A stretch of DNA of 37,433 nt from Planctomycetia bacterium (GTDB taxonomy: Bacteria > Planctomycetota > Phycisphaerae > Phycisphaerales > SM1A02). This document shows, piece by piece, positions 6,669-14,140 of the stretch. A program made the translations under genes and the position numbers. The notes under the pieces were generated by a model. That model was not told the DNA's origin and made no database searches. It was given only the letters and a program-made list of their open reading frames with translations. The DNA lies in contig SXOD01000004.1 of NCBI GenBank assembly GCA_005776885.1, positions 1-37,433 of the forward strand, written 5' to 3'. How positions within the stretch are numbered: position 1 is the first letter of the stretch; each line of letters opens with the position of its first letter.

Positions 6669-8949
6669 TCCGTCGGGATTCCTCTGAGTCTGGTGGCACC
6701 GACGCACGAGTCTCCAGGAGCGCCCGGGCGGCGACATCGACGCGGGCCGAGCTCCCCATGGCGAGCGCCGGGTGCCATCGCCCCGCGCGGCGCCAGGTCA
6801 TTGCTTCGCCGCCAAGCAGGCTGGGGCCGACAGCGGCACGAGCCTCGCCCGTCGACGCCTCGGCTTGGGAGAGGGCCTCGTCAAGTCGCGCCAGGAGCGC
6901 GGCATCGGTGGCCGCCACCGAACGCAGCGTGGCCTCCAGGTCCCGGGCCGTGTCGTCATCGGATCGAAAGTCGGCGCGGCCGCCATCCTCTCGCGGTCCG
7001 CTGAACGTGTCCGGCCACGCCTCGTTCCTGAATCGATCCACCACGCGTCGGGCCGAGTCGTCGTCGAGCGCTTGTTCGATCGTCCCCACAAGGGCCAAGG
7101 TGTCGGCGGCAGCGGCGTCCGCCAACGGGAGCGCCGGGGCGCGCGCAAGGTCGCCACCACGCGAGAGCCAGGTCGCTGCAGCCTCCAACAGGGCGTCATG
7201 GAGCCTGGACGCGACCGCGGCAGATCCCTCCAGCGAATCGTCCACCAAAGTCCTGGCGAGTGCTTCCTGGTCCAGTGGAAGCCCGAGCTCCTCCAGCCAG
7301 AGGGACGGGTGCGTTCGAGCGGGGCCGGGGATCGGCAGGAGTGACGCCGTGGGCGCGCCACCCCACGTCCCCAGCATCGCGGCCAGCTCGCGAGCACGCT
7401 GGGCGCGCGCAAGCCGCCCACCGTCGATCCCGCGAATCGCCGCGGCCATCGCAAACCGTTCTTGATCGATCCCCCGCAGCGCGCGGCGTGCGTCCCGCAC
7501 CATCGCGAAGTATCGAATCGCCTCGGCCGGCGTGCTCGAATCGCCCAAGGCCTGCAGTCGAACCTCCTCCCGCCGAAGCTGGACTCGCGCCCGCTCCAGT
7601 TCGGCCGCCCACGCGCCGGAGGACCGTTCGTGGATGCTCGCCCATTCGGCATCGTCCCTCGCTCGCCCCAGTGACTCGCCCAGACGTTGCCATGCTGCCT
7701 CCGGCATGGCGACCGGCAGGAACGCCGACTCGGCGATGGTGGGTGGAGCTTCCGGTTCAGGTGGCCTGGGGGCCGCATTGGGGTCTGGACGCGGGGAATC
7801 GTCCAGCGCTCGCGCGATCAAGGACTGGGCCGATGCATCGTCCACTCCCCTGGCGCGCAGCCGCTCGCCAAGCGCGCGGGCGAGTGAGCGGTGGAGTCGA
7901 TCCTTCTCCGCCGACTCAACCAGCACGGCCTGGTCGCTCCACCTCGCGCGTTCCAGCGCCGCCGCCCACTCCCCAAGCACCATCGAGGAAAACGTCCGGT
8001 CACCTGATGCGTCATCGCCCGCCGTCGCCACGGCGGCCAGGGTTCTTGGCAGCGCCGATGCAAGCGCCGGCCCAACTCGCCCTGGCGGCAGCCACGGGAG
8101 GGCCGCGCGAACGCATTGGACCAGCGCGATTCGCTCAGGGAGTTCCGCGGCGTGTCGACGTTCCACCTCGATCTCGTGGCGCTCCGCTCGGACCGCCTTG
8201 GCGACGTCGCCTGGCGGTGTCTCCCGAAGGGCACGATCCGCCGCCTGCGACAATCGCAGGGCCACCTCGTGGAGTTGACGGCTGTCTCGATCGATCGAGG
8301 CACGCCACGCCGCCTCCGCAGAGCCGTAGGAGATCGATTCCACTGCCCCCTCCGGAATCACCGCACCCGCACAGACCTGCGAGGGAGACGCCGTTCCCCT
8401 GTGCCCTGGCGCGGCGGCTCGAAGCGCCTCGGCCCGTCGCTCCAGCAGGACGCCCGCCAACGCTTGCGCAAAGGCCTCGGCCTGATCGCGTCCCCCAGGG
8501 CCGCGACGCGACTCCAATGCCCGCGCCACCTCATGCACAAGCATCGCGTCCATCTGCCGGATCGATTCATGGAGTCCCGCAGCTCGCTTGGTGATCGTGC
8601 CCATGGCGACGGGATCCACAAGCACGGTTGCCCTCGAAGTCGACGTGAGCGGCATCAAGATCGCCGGCATCCGGGCGGTGACCTCGCGGGCCCACCCATC
8701 GCGGTGTGCGTCGAGAAGCGGCCACAGCGATTGCCAGTCCTCCGTCGTGAGGCGCGTGGTCCGCTGTGCCGCATTCGGTGACGCGATGCAGCGCGCTTCG
8801 GCAGCGGCAAGGTCTGCGGCCGTGAGCGGCGGGGGGATCGAGTCGACTCCATCGGGCTCGCCGTGGCCGCAGCCGGGAAGCGTGAGGGCGGTGGCCAGGG
8901 CAAGTGCGTGCCACACGCCGGCCACCGCCATGCGCCATCGGAACGCCAT
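6598..8949 (-). CDS. Large unrecognised Ala/Arg-rich lipoprotein
   Basis: This 783-residue protein was not assigned to a known family. Its N-terminus is a lipoprotein signal: positive start MAFRWR, hydrophobic stretch, lipobox LTLPGC with Cys27. The rest is rich in Ala, Arg, Glu and Leu and appears largely helical, with no further membrane span. The frame opens earlier with GTG at 8970, but ATG 8949 gives a normal signal peptide. It likely sits in the outer or inner membrane facing the periplasm. It reads convergently into the methyltransferase gene and overlaps it by 71 bases. The long opposite-strand open frames across this region are Pro/Arg/Ser-rich shadows. Confidence 0.7.
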   Translation of the reverse strand: MAFRWRMAVAGVWHALALATALTLPGCGHGEPDGVDSIPPPLTAADLAAAEARCIASPNAAQRTTRLTTEDWQSLWPLLDAHRDGWAREVTARMPAILMPLTSTSRATVLVDPVAMGTITKRAAGLHESIRQMDAMLVHEVARALESRRGPGGRDQAEAFAQALAGVLLERRAEALRAAAPGHRGTASPSQVCAGAVIPEGAVESISYGSAEAAWRASIDRDSRQLHEVALRLSQAADRALRETPPGDVAKAVRAERHEIEVERRHAAELPERIALVQCVRAALPWLPPGRVGPALASALPRTLAAVATAGDDASGDRTFSSMVLGEWAAALERARWSDQAVLVESAEKDRLHRSLARALGERLRARGVDDASAQSLIARALDDSPRPDPNAAPRPPEPEAPPTIAESAFLPVAMPEAAWQRLGESLGRARDDAEWASIHERSSGAWAAELERARVQLRREEVRLQALGDSSTPAEAIRYFAMVRDARRALRGIDQERFAMAAAIRGIDGGRLARAQRARELAAMLGTWGGAPTASLLPIPGPARTHPSLWLEELGLPLDQEALARTLVDDSLEGSAAVASRLHDALLEAAATWLSRGGDLARAPALPLADAAAADTLALVGTIEQALDDDSARRVVDRFRNEAWPDTFSGPREDGGRADFRSDDDTARDLEATLRSVAATDAALLARLDEALSQAEASTGEARAAVGPSLLGGEAMTWRRAGRWHPALAMGSSARVDVAARALLETRASVPPDSEESRRISAALARASRFAPLPPSSPAAGS

Positions 8950-9285
8950 TCGTGGGGCCACTCGAAGCACGACCCATTATCGCCCCTCCCACGCACCACC
9001 GCATTTCTTTGCCCATTTCCCAGGCGCCGCCAAAGTACCCCCCCAACCCAGCCGAAAGAAGGGGCGCGCCAGCCTCCCCGCCGAAAAACGACGGAATCGG
9101 TTTGGAGGCGGCGCGTTGAAATCGACCCTTGTTGAGTCCGCCACGTGGCGGGCCAGGAGCACCCGCCAGTGAACCAATTCGATCACAACCCCCAACACCC
9201 CCAACACTCCCAGGAACCGGCATCGCCCGGGGCGACCTGGCCGGGCGGAGGTCGGGAGAAGGAAACGTGCCGACGGCGGGGTCCG
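8950..9285. other. Divergent intergenic region, no gene seen
   Basis: These 336 bases separate the divergent lipoprotein and beta-helix genes and should hold both promoters. No convincing -35/-10 pair was found. The plus strand has a C-rich stretch with two tandem 9-bp copies of CCCCCAACA (9189-9206). An open frame with GTG at 9145 runs into the beta-helix gene but has a Pro/His/Gln-rich composition and no signal peptide, so it is not taken as coding. Confidence 0.6.
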
Positions 9286-10434
9286 ATGAACGGACGGACC
9301 CTTCGCGTCGGCGCGATGTTGCTCCTTGTGGGTGCAGCCGCGGCGAGCTTTGTGCGCGGCGGCATGCTCGAGCGGATCGAGGGTGCGGAGACTGTGTCTC
9401 CCTCCGCACCCTCGACCCTCGGCATCCTCGTGGTGCCCACGCAGCATGCGTCGATCCAGTCCGCCATCGCGGCCGCCCTCCCGGGCGATACCGTGCTGGT
9501 GCGGCCTGGCGTCTATCACGAATCAATCACGCTGGGATGGTGCCCGATTCGCGTCGTGTCGGAGGAGGGTCCGACGCGCACGTTCATCGTCGGCAACGGC
9601 TCGGCGCAGCCCGTGGTGCGAGTGGACGGGGCCAAGCTCCCTGACACGCTCCTCCAGGGCTTTGACATCACCGGCGCAGAGGCCTGGCAGGGACCGGGCC
9701 TGGTCGCCGAGGACAGCACCATCACGGTTCGTGACTGCATCTTCGAGCGCAACCAGGATGGCGGAGCGCGCCTGCGCGGTGGCTCCGTACGGTTCGAGAA
9801 CTGCACGTTCCGCGACAACGTCGGCTGTTTCGCCGGCGGCGGCGTGTCCAACGAGGGAGGCAACCCGACCTTCGTGGACTGCACGTTCGAGTGCAACGAG
9901 GCCAAGACCTTCGGCGGCGCCTTCTACAACCGAAATGGCCGCGCAACGTTCAGCGGCACGACCTTCGACGGCAACTCCACGACGTCCGGCGCCTACGGCG
10001 GCGCGCTCTACAGCGACGGCGGCGACATCGTGGTCCTGGACTCGTGCCTCTCACGGAATCGATCGCTCGATGCGGGCGGCGCGGCCTTCCTCGCCGGCGG
10101 CACGGGCCGATTCGAGCGCTGCACCTTCACCGCGAACGTGGCCGACTCGGAGTGGACCATCGCCAGCAACGGCGCCAGCGCCCTGGTGATCGATTCCACG
10201 ATCTGTGGCAGCAGCCCCGTCCACACCGACGCGGGCGTGGCGCTCCGCGGCACTCGCTTTGACGATGCGTGCTTCGCCGACTGCAACCGCAACGGCATCG
10301 ACGACCTCGCTGAGATCGCGACCGGGCGGGCACTCGACACCGACTTCAACATGGTTCCGGACGACTGCGACCTCGCGGCCGACCTCGAGCAGGACCTTGA
10401 CATGGAGGGGGCAGCCCTGGCAAACGCCGGCTGA
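9286..10434 (+). CDS. Secreted right-handed parallel beta-helix protein with Ca-loop tail
   Basis: This 382-residue exported protein starts with a signal peptide (MNGRTLRVGAMLLLVGAAAA). Residues 54-80 (SIQSAIAAALPGDTVLVRPG then VYHESI) are the usual entry to a pectin-lyase-like beta-helix. Repeated short coils follow, with Cys at regular steps (DCIF, NCTF, DCTF, RCTF) and Gly-rich turns (about 135-290), as in PbH1 repeats. Near the C-terminus is DCNRNGIDDLAEIATG and then a DTDFN-x-VPDDC copy, two calcium-loop-like repeats common in planctomycete surface proteins. Catalytic residues were not identified, so a polysaccharide-binding or surface role is as likely as a lyase. ATG 9286 is chosen because the signal peptide follows it directly. 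Confidence 0.78.
   Translation: MNGRTLRVGAMLLLVGAAAASFVRGGMLERIEGAETVSPSAPSTLGILVVPTQHASIQSAIAAALPGDTVLVRPGVYHESITLGWCPIRVVSEEGPTRTFIVGNGSAQPVVRVDGAKLPDTLLQGFDITGAEAWQGPGLVAEDSTITVRDCIFERNQDGGARLRGGSVRFENCTFRDNVGCFAGGGVSNEGGNPTFVDCTFECNEAKTFGGAFYNRNGRATFSGTTFDGNSTTSGAYGGALYSDGGDIVVLDSCLSRNRSLDAGGAAFLAGGTGRFERCTFTANVADSEWTIASNGASALVIDSTICGSSPVHTDAGVALRGTRFDDACFADCNRNGIDDLAEIATGRALDTDFNMVPDDCDLAADLEQDLDMEGAALANAG
9377..9415. repeat. 14-bp perfect inverted repeat with nested 6-bp hairpin, inside the beta-helix gene
   Basis: TCGAGGGTGCGGAG (9377-9390) is the exact reverse complement of 9402-9415. Between and partly overlapping them, GGAGAC (9387-9392) pairs with GTCTCC (9396-9401) across a TGT loop. 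The two structures share bases 9387-9390 and so compete. The site lies about 90 bases after the start codon, just past the signal-peptide codons (residues 31-44). This could be an early-elongation regulatory hairpin or a remnant of an inserted repeat. Confidence 0.6.
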
Positions 10435-10448
10435 ACGGAACAGGGGCT

Positions 10449-10470
10449 CGCTTCTCTGGCGGGAGAAGCG
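10449..10470 (+). terminator. Hairpin 1, candidate terminator after the beta-helix gene
   Basis: CGCTTCTC (10449-10456) pairs perfectly with GAGAAGCG (10463-10470) around the loop TGGCGG, and is followed by CTTCTT. It begins 14 bases after the beta-helix stop codon. The trailing T content is weak, so termination may need a factor. Confidence 0.45.
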
Positions 10471-10486
10471 CTTCTTGGAGTGCGCG

Positions 10487-10510
10487 GCTGGTCACTGGCG
10501 GGTGACCGGC
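10487..10510 (+). terminator. Hairpin 2, same TGGCGG loop as hairpin 1
   Basis: GCTGGTCAC (10487-10495) pairs with GTGACCGGC (10502-10510), nine pairs with one T-G wobble, around the loop TGGCGG (10496-10501). The inner parts of the two hairpins are alike: TC-W-C-TGGCGG-G-W-GA, with the W position changed on both sides so pairing is kept. It lies upstream of the tRNA promoter. It could be a second terminator or a structured RNA element; function is not known. Confidence 0.4.
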
Positions 10511-10530
10511 CGCGTCTCATTTGCGGGGTC

Positions 10531-10539
10531 TGCTAAAAT
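10531..10539 (+). promoter_or_regulatory. Extended -10 promoter of tRNA-Arg
   Basis: TGCTAAAAT has TG, one base, then TAAAAT, a sigma-70 extended -10 element. Transcription would start at about 10546, five bases before the tRNA. No good -35 is seen 16-18 bases upstream, which fits the extended type. Confidence 0.55.
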
Positions 10540-10550
10540 GGGCACTCCCC

Positions 10551-10623
10551 GCACGCGTAGCTCAACGGATAGAGCATCGGTCTTCGGAACCGTGGGTTGC
10601 AGGTTCGAATCCTGCCGCGTGCG
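10551..10623 (+). tRNA. tRNA-Arg (anticodon TCG)
   Basis: A complete cloverleaf can be drawn. Acceptor GCACGCG pairs with CGCGTGC (10616-10622). The D arm is GCTC/GAGC. The anticodon stem CGGT/ACCG (28-31 with 39-42) has a T-T mismatch at its outer pair, and its loop CTTCGGA (10582-10588) gives anticodon TCG. The T arm is GCAGG-TTCGAAT-CCTGC, with G as discriminator. The 3' CCA is not encoded. It reads CGA and perhaps other CGN codons for arginine. fabI starts 30 bases downstream on the same strand. Confidence 0.95.
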
Positions 10624-10653
10624 CTCCACTCCAGCCACCCCAGGAGCACTCGA

Positions 10654-11433
10654 ATGGCCTTGATGACAGGGAAGCGCGGACTCGTGACCGGGATCGCGAA
10701 CGACTACTCGTTTGCGTACTCCATCGCCCAGAGCCTGATCCGAGAGGGGGCCCAGTGCCTGTTCACGCACCTTCCGGGCGAGAAGATGGAGCGCCGATGC
10801 CGGCAGGCCATCGACCAGCTGGGAATCAAGGACCCGTGGCTCATGCCGCTGGATGCGGGGAGCGACGAGAACCTGGACGCCGTCTTCGCGAAGATCGGCG
10901 CGGACTTCGGCATGATCGACTTCCTGGTGCACTCGATCGCGTTCGCGGACAAGGACTGGCTCAAGGATGGCAAGTTCACTTCGACCCCGCGCCAGGTCTA
11001 CACGCAGGCCATGGACATCTCCGCCTACACCTATGCGGCGATGGCCAATCGCGCCGCACCGCTCATGGCCAGCGGCGGGGCGATGATCGCGCTCAGCTAT
11101 TACGGAGCCGAGAAGGCCGTGCCCGGCTACAACGTGATGGGCGTGGCCAAGGCGGCGCTGGAGGCGACCAACCGGTACCTCGCGCTGGAGCTGGGCCAGA
11201 AGAACATCCGCGTGAACACGATCTCCGGCGGTCCGCTCAAGACCTTGAGCGCGATGGCCGTCGGCGGCTTCGGCGACATCCTGGACTGGGTCGAGAAAAA
11301 GGCGCCGCTGCGCCGGAACATCGCCGGGTCGGATGTCGGTGATGCCAGCGTCTTCCTCTTGAGCGACCTCTCCCGAGGCGTCACCGGACAAGTGCTGTAC
11401 GTCGACTCTGGCTATTCGATCGTCGGTCTCTGA
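10654..11433 (+). CDS. fabI: Enoyl-[acyl-carrier-protein] reductase (FabI)
   Basis: This 259-residue cytosolic enzyme reduces enoyl-ACP with NAD(P)H in the last step of each fatty acid elongation cycle. The cofactor-binding motif is GIANDYSFAYSIA (13-25), the FabI form of the short-chain-dehydrogenase glycine motif. The active site has Tyr149, Tyr159 and Lys166 in SYYGAEKAVPGYNVMGVAK, matching the Y-x9-Y-x6-K spacing of E. coli FabI. The C-terminus GVTGQVLYVDSGYSIVG is typical. ATG 10654 is supported by an AGGAG eight bases upstream; the upstream in-frame codons read through the tRNA and are not coding. The end overlaps the convergent GTPase gene by 22 bases. Confidence 0.95.
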   Translation: MALMTGKRGLVTGIANDYSFAYSIAQSLIREGAQCLFTHLPGEKMERRCRQAIDQLGIKDPWLMPLDAGSDENLDAVFAKIGADFGMIDFLVHSIAFADKDWLKDGKFTSTPRQVYTQAMDISAYTYAAMANRAAPLMASGGAMIALSYYGAEKAVPGYNVMGVAKAALEATNRYLALELGQKNIRVNTISGGPLKTLSAMAVGGFGDILDWVEKKAPLRRNIAGSDVGDASVFLLSDLSRGVTGQVLYVDSGYSIVGL

Positions 11434-12440
11434 GCGCCCGCGGGACCGCGCAGCGCGGGGTGAAATCGCCAACGTCGATCGGACGCGATCGCGGCCGGGT
11501 CGACGAGTTCGTCGCGAACACGCCGCGCGAATCGATCCATCCCGGTGCCGACGGCGGCGCTGAGGGGAAGCTCACCCTCCGCCGGCCCATCGTCCACAGC
11601 GCGGTCGCACTGCAAGAAGGCCTGGAGGATCGCGGCGCTCGCCGGCACCTCACGCGGCAGCGTGGCGTGCGCTTGCCCGGGGGCTCGGGCCCGGATCACG
11701 AGCGCTGCTTCTTGAAGGAGCCTCGCGGCGATGGCCGTCGCCTCGCGTTCAATCGCGTCGGACTCCGCCCGAGTTCCGGGGAGGTCCACCACGACCACGT
11801 GAAGTCCCATGAGGCCCACGTGGACGCCGACATGATCGCGGGTCGTTCCCGCGCGGGGATCGACCACGCTCACCGGCCGCCCCGCGAGTGCGTTCACCAG
11901 CGTGCTCTTCCCGGCATTGGCGGGCCCGATCACGGCGACCAACGGCGGCGAGAGCAGGTGCCGCAGCGCGTGGTCGTGTTCCATCGATGGCCCCGGCGAG
12001 TTGCGCTCCCCCCACAATGCAGCCTGCTTGAGCAGCACCCCTGCCGCAAGGCTCCCTCGAACATGGCCGAGCGTGTCCAACGCACACGCCTCCGCGAGCG
12101 TCCGGGCCTCGGGCCATCGAGCCTGGAGTGAAGCGGGATCAGTGGCGACAGGCGACTCCTCCCCCAGCACGTCGCGCAGCGCCGCCGAGAGCACGGCATG
12201 CAAGGCCACGCCGCCGTGCGGGGCCAGCAACAAGAGTTCATCGGACGTGCGGATCAGGAGCCCGTCGTCCGGTCCTGGCAGGGGTCGATGGGCCACTCGG
12301 CCGGGAGCCGGCGCGCCACCCATCCCAAGTCGGCGGCACGTACGGGTGAGGTCGGCGGGTGTTCCAGCCAGCTCCACCAGCGAGATCGCGCCGCGAGGCC
12401 CGGTCAGCCACCGCCACCGAGTGGTCGGGGCAGCGGTCAC
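11412..12440 (-). CDS. Degenerate MnmE-like GTPase
   Basis: This 342-residue protein is organised like the tRNA-modification GTPase MnmE but looks reduced. The N-terminal part has GAISLVELAGTPADL (17-31), like the MnmE folate-binding domain. A helical region follows, then a G domain with P-loop GPANAGKST (172-180), GTTRD (198-202) and DLPG (219-222). The G4 motif (N/T-K-x-D) is not recognisable, the region near 276-282 being LQCDRAV, while a G5-like SA-x-x-GTG is present at about 294. The C-terminal C-x-GK of MnmE is absent. GTG at 12440 overlaps the coaX stop (GTGA) and is preferred to ATG 12515, which would overlap coaX by 79 bases. It is the last gene of the five-gene operon. Confidence 0.72.
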   Translation of the reverse strand: MTAAPTTRWRWLTGPRGAISLVELAGTPADLTRTCRRLGMGGAPAPGRVAHRPLPGPDDGLLIRTSDELLLLAPHGGVALHAVLSAALRDVLGEESPVATDPASLQARWPEARTLAEACALDTLGHVRGSLAAGVLLKQAALWGERNSPGPSMEHDHALRHLLSPPLVAVIGPANAGKSTLVNALAGRPVSVVDPRAGTTRDHVGVHVGLMGLHVVVVDLPGTRAESDAIEREATAIAARLLQEAALVIRARAPGQAHATLPREVPASAAILQAFLQCDRAVDDGPAEGELPLSAAVGTGMDRFARRVRDELVDPAAIASDRRWRFHPALRGPAGAQRPTIE

Positions 12441-13243
12441 TCGGAGTGGGCCTGGGGGCGGCGCGTCTCGCCGAACTTCGGCGCGTCTTCCTCGGATTGG
12501 GTGGCCGCCGCCCACGCGCAGGCGACCCCCTCGATCACCAGGTCCGGCGCGATGAGGTTCACCAACTCATCGTCGGCGAAGAGCGCCTCCGCATCCCCGC
12601 CGGTGGCGATGACCAGCGGGAACGCACCGTACGCCAGTGCGTACCGCTCGATGAGCCGCTGCACGAGGCCGCGCAGCCCTTCCAAGACACCCAGTCGCAT
12701 GGCGGAAACAGTGTCGGCGCCGAAGGCCTCGTCGCCGGGCCGGGCGGGCAGGACGTCGGGGAGGCCTTCGGTGCCAGTGTGCATGGCGTGCAACTGGAGC
12801 CGCCATCCGGGAGCGATCGCCCCGCCATGGAAGGTGCCCTCGCCATCGATGAAGTCGACGGTGATGCAGGTGCCTGCGTCGATGACCACACACGCCTGCC
12901 CAAGCCGGCGCCACGCCGCGGTGGCGCAGAGCAGTCGATCCTGGCCGGGGTTCGCGCCGTCGCCCAGCTTCGTGGCCAAGGGGATGCCGATGTCGTCGCC
13001 GATGGAGCCGATGTCGGTGAGCCCGGCTTGCTGCAGCGCCTCGGCGATCGCCGTCGACCGACGCGGCGCCACCGAGGCGATCACCACGGTGAGGGAGTCA
13101 TCGGCGGCCAAGCGTCGGGCGGCAGCGGCCACGGCGGTGGCATCCCCTGACGGCTCGCTGGTCGATTCGACGATCATCCCGTCCTCGATGCGCGCGACGG
13201 AAGCGCGGGTGTTGCCGACATTGATCGCAATGATGGAGGCCAT
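12437..13243 (-). CDS. coaX: Type III pantothenate kinase (CoaX)
   Basis: This 268-residue enzyme of the ASKHA fold phosphorylates pantothenate, the first committed step of coenzyme A synthesis. Visible motifs are NVGNT (8-12, phosphate loop 1), GANPGQDR (96-103), DAGT (122-125, phosphate loop 2) and GGAIAPG (140-146). The first motif normally reads D-x-GNT; here the Asp is Asn8, an oddity in an otherwise complete protein. The gene sits nine bases after the aminotransferase gene and overlaps the downstream GTPase start by four bases. Its enzyme could use pantothenate derived from ketoisovalerate, a branched-chain aminotransferase product. Confidence 0.9.
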   Translation of the reverse strand: MASIIAINVGNTRASVARIEDGMIVESTSEPSGDATAVAAAARRLAADDSLTVVIASVAPRRSTAIAEALQQAGLTDIGSIGDDIGIPLATKLGDGANPGQDRLLCATAAWRRLGQACVVIDAGTCITVDFIDGEGTFHGGAIAPGWRLQLHAMHTGTEGLPDVLPARPGDEAFGADTVSAMRLGVLEGLRGLVQRLIERYALAYGAFPLVIATGGDAEALFADDELVNLIAPDLVIEGVACAWAAATQSEEDAPKFGETRRPQAHSE

Positions 13244-13252
13244 CGGGCCATC

Positions 13253-14140
13253 CTACGTGAGCGAACGGGCATCCCGGTCGATCGCGTCAAGGAGTCCCGA
13301 CCACAGCGCGGTGGCGATCCCGCATGGACGGCCGGTCGGATCGCCAACGGGCGCACCATCAAGCGAACGGACGGTGCGGATGAGCGAGCGGCTCCCGGTC
13401 GTGAAGATGGCCTCGGCACGCTGCAGCTCGCCAGCCAGGACGCGCCTCACGGTCGTCGGGATGCCCCGCTCGATGGCCACGGCGAGCAGCCGCGTGCGCA
13501 GGCATCCGTGCAACATGGGCGGATCCCCCAACGGCGGCGTCACCAGCCGGCCATCGATCACCAAAAACACGTTGCTGGCGCCGCCTTCCGCCAGCAGGCC
13601 GTCGCGCGTGAAGATCACTTCACCCGCTCCCTGGCGGTGCGCTTCCAGCAGCGGGAGCAAGGCCCCCATGAGGGAGATCGACTTGATGTCCAGCCGCAGC
13701 CACCGGGAATCGACGCAGGTCACTGCGTCGATCGCGAGCGGCGCGGGCAAGGCACGCAAGGCTTCCAGGGACTCTGTCGGCGACAGCATTGCCATCACCG
13801 TTGGCACCAGGCCTGGGGTGGGCAGGTGGACGCGGGTCGAGGCCGCGCCCCTCGTCACCTGCAGGTAGATGGAGGCATCGAGCGGTCGGCCGCCCAGGAG
13901 CGCGTGTGCCGCGCGGGGCAACTCATCCGCGACGGTCGGGTCGATCCCGACCGCCACCAGGCTCTTGCGGAGCCGACCGACGTGCAGGTCCATGTCCAGC
14001 CAGCGGCCGGCGAAGCATCGAACCACCTCGTAGACGCCATCGCCAAAGAGGAACCCTCGGTCAAAGACGCTGACGCGCGCCTCGGCGGCGGGCACGATCC
14101 CGCCATTGAGGGAGACCACGTCAAATGGCGGATCAAGCAT
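13253..14140 (-). CDS. PLP-dependent class IV aminotransferase (D-amino-acid / branched-chain type)
   Basis: The protein has 295 residues and the fold type IV signature. FDRGFLFGDGVYEVV (26-40) is the N-terminal hallmark, Lys153 in DIKSISLMGAL is the expected Schiff-base lysine, and EGGASNVF (185-192) contacts the cofactor. The RGFLFGDGVYEV form fits D-alanine transaminase, which interconverts D-Ala and D-Glu, but branched-chain aminotransferase or aminodeoxychorismate lyase cannot be excluded. The usual G-x-TR phosphate loop reads GCLRT. ATG 14140 overlaps the stop of the upstream BtpA gene by eight bases; the longer open frame upstream runs inside that gene. Confidence 0.85.
   Translation of the reverse strand: MLDPPFDVVSLNGGIVPAAEARVSVFDRGFLFGDGVYEVVRCFAGRWLDMDLHVGRLRKSLVAVGIDPTVADELPRAAHALLGGRPLDASIYLQVTRGAASTRVHLPTPGLVPTVMAMLSPTESLEALRALPAPLAIDAVTCVDSRWLRLDIKSISLMGALLPLLEAHRQGAGEVIFTRDGLLAEGGASNVFLVIDGRLVTPPLGDPPMLHGCLRTRLLAVAIERGIPTTVRRVLAGELQRAEAIFTTGSRSLIRTVRSLDGAPVGDPTGRPCGIATALWSGLLDAIDRDARSLT

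Noticed and set aside
7260-8594. Plus-strand open frame of 444 residues
   Set aside because: It is Pro/Arg-rich and lies against the lipoprotein gene, which has a proper signal and lipobox.
9189-9206. CCCCCAACA repeat as a CRISPR or regulatory array
   Set aside because: Only two copies of nine bases with no spacers; no cas genes in the window.
12198-13868. Plus-strand open frame of 556 residues, Ser/Arg/Pro-rich
   Set aside because: It is antisense to coaX and the aminotransferase gene, both clear.
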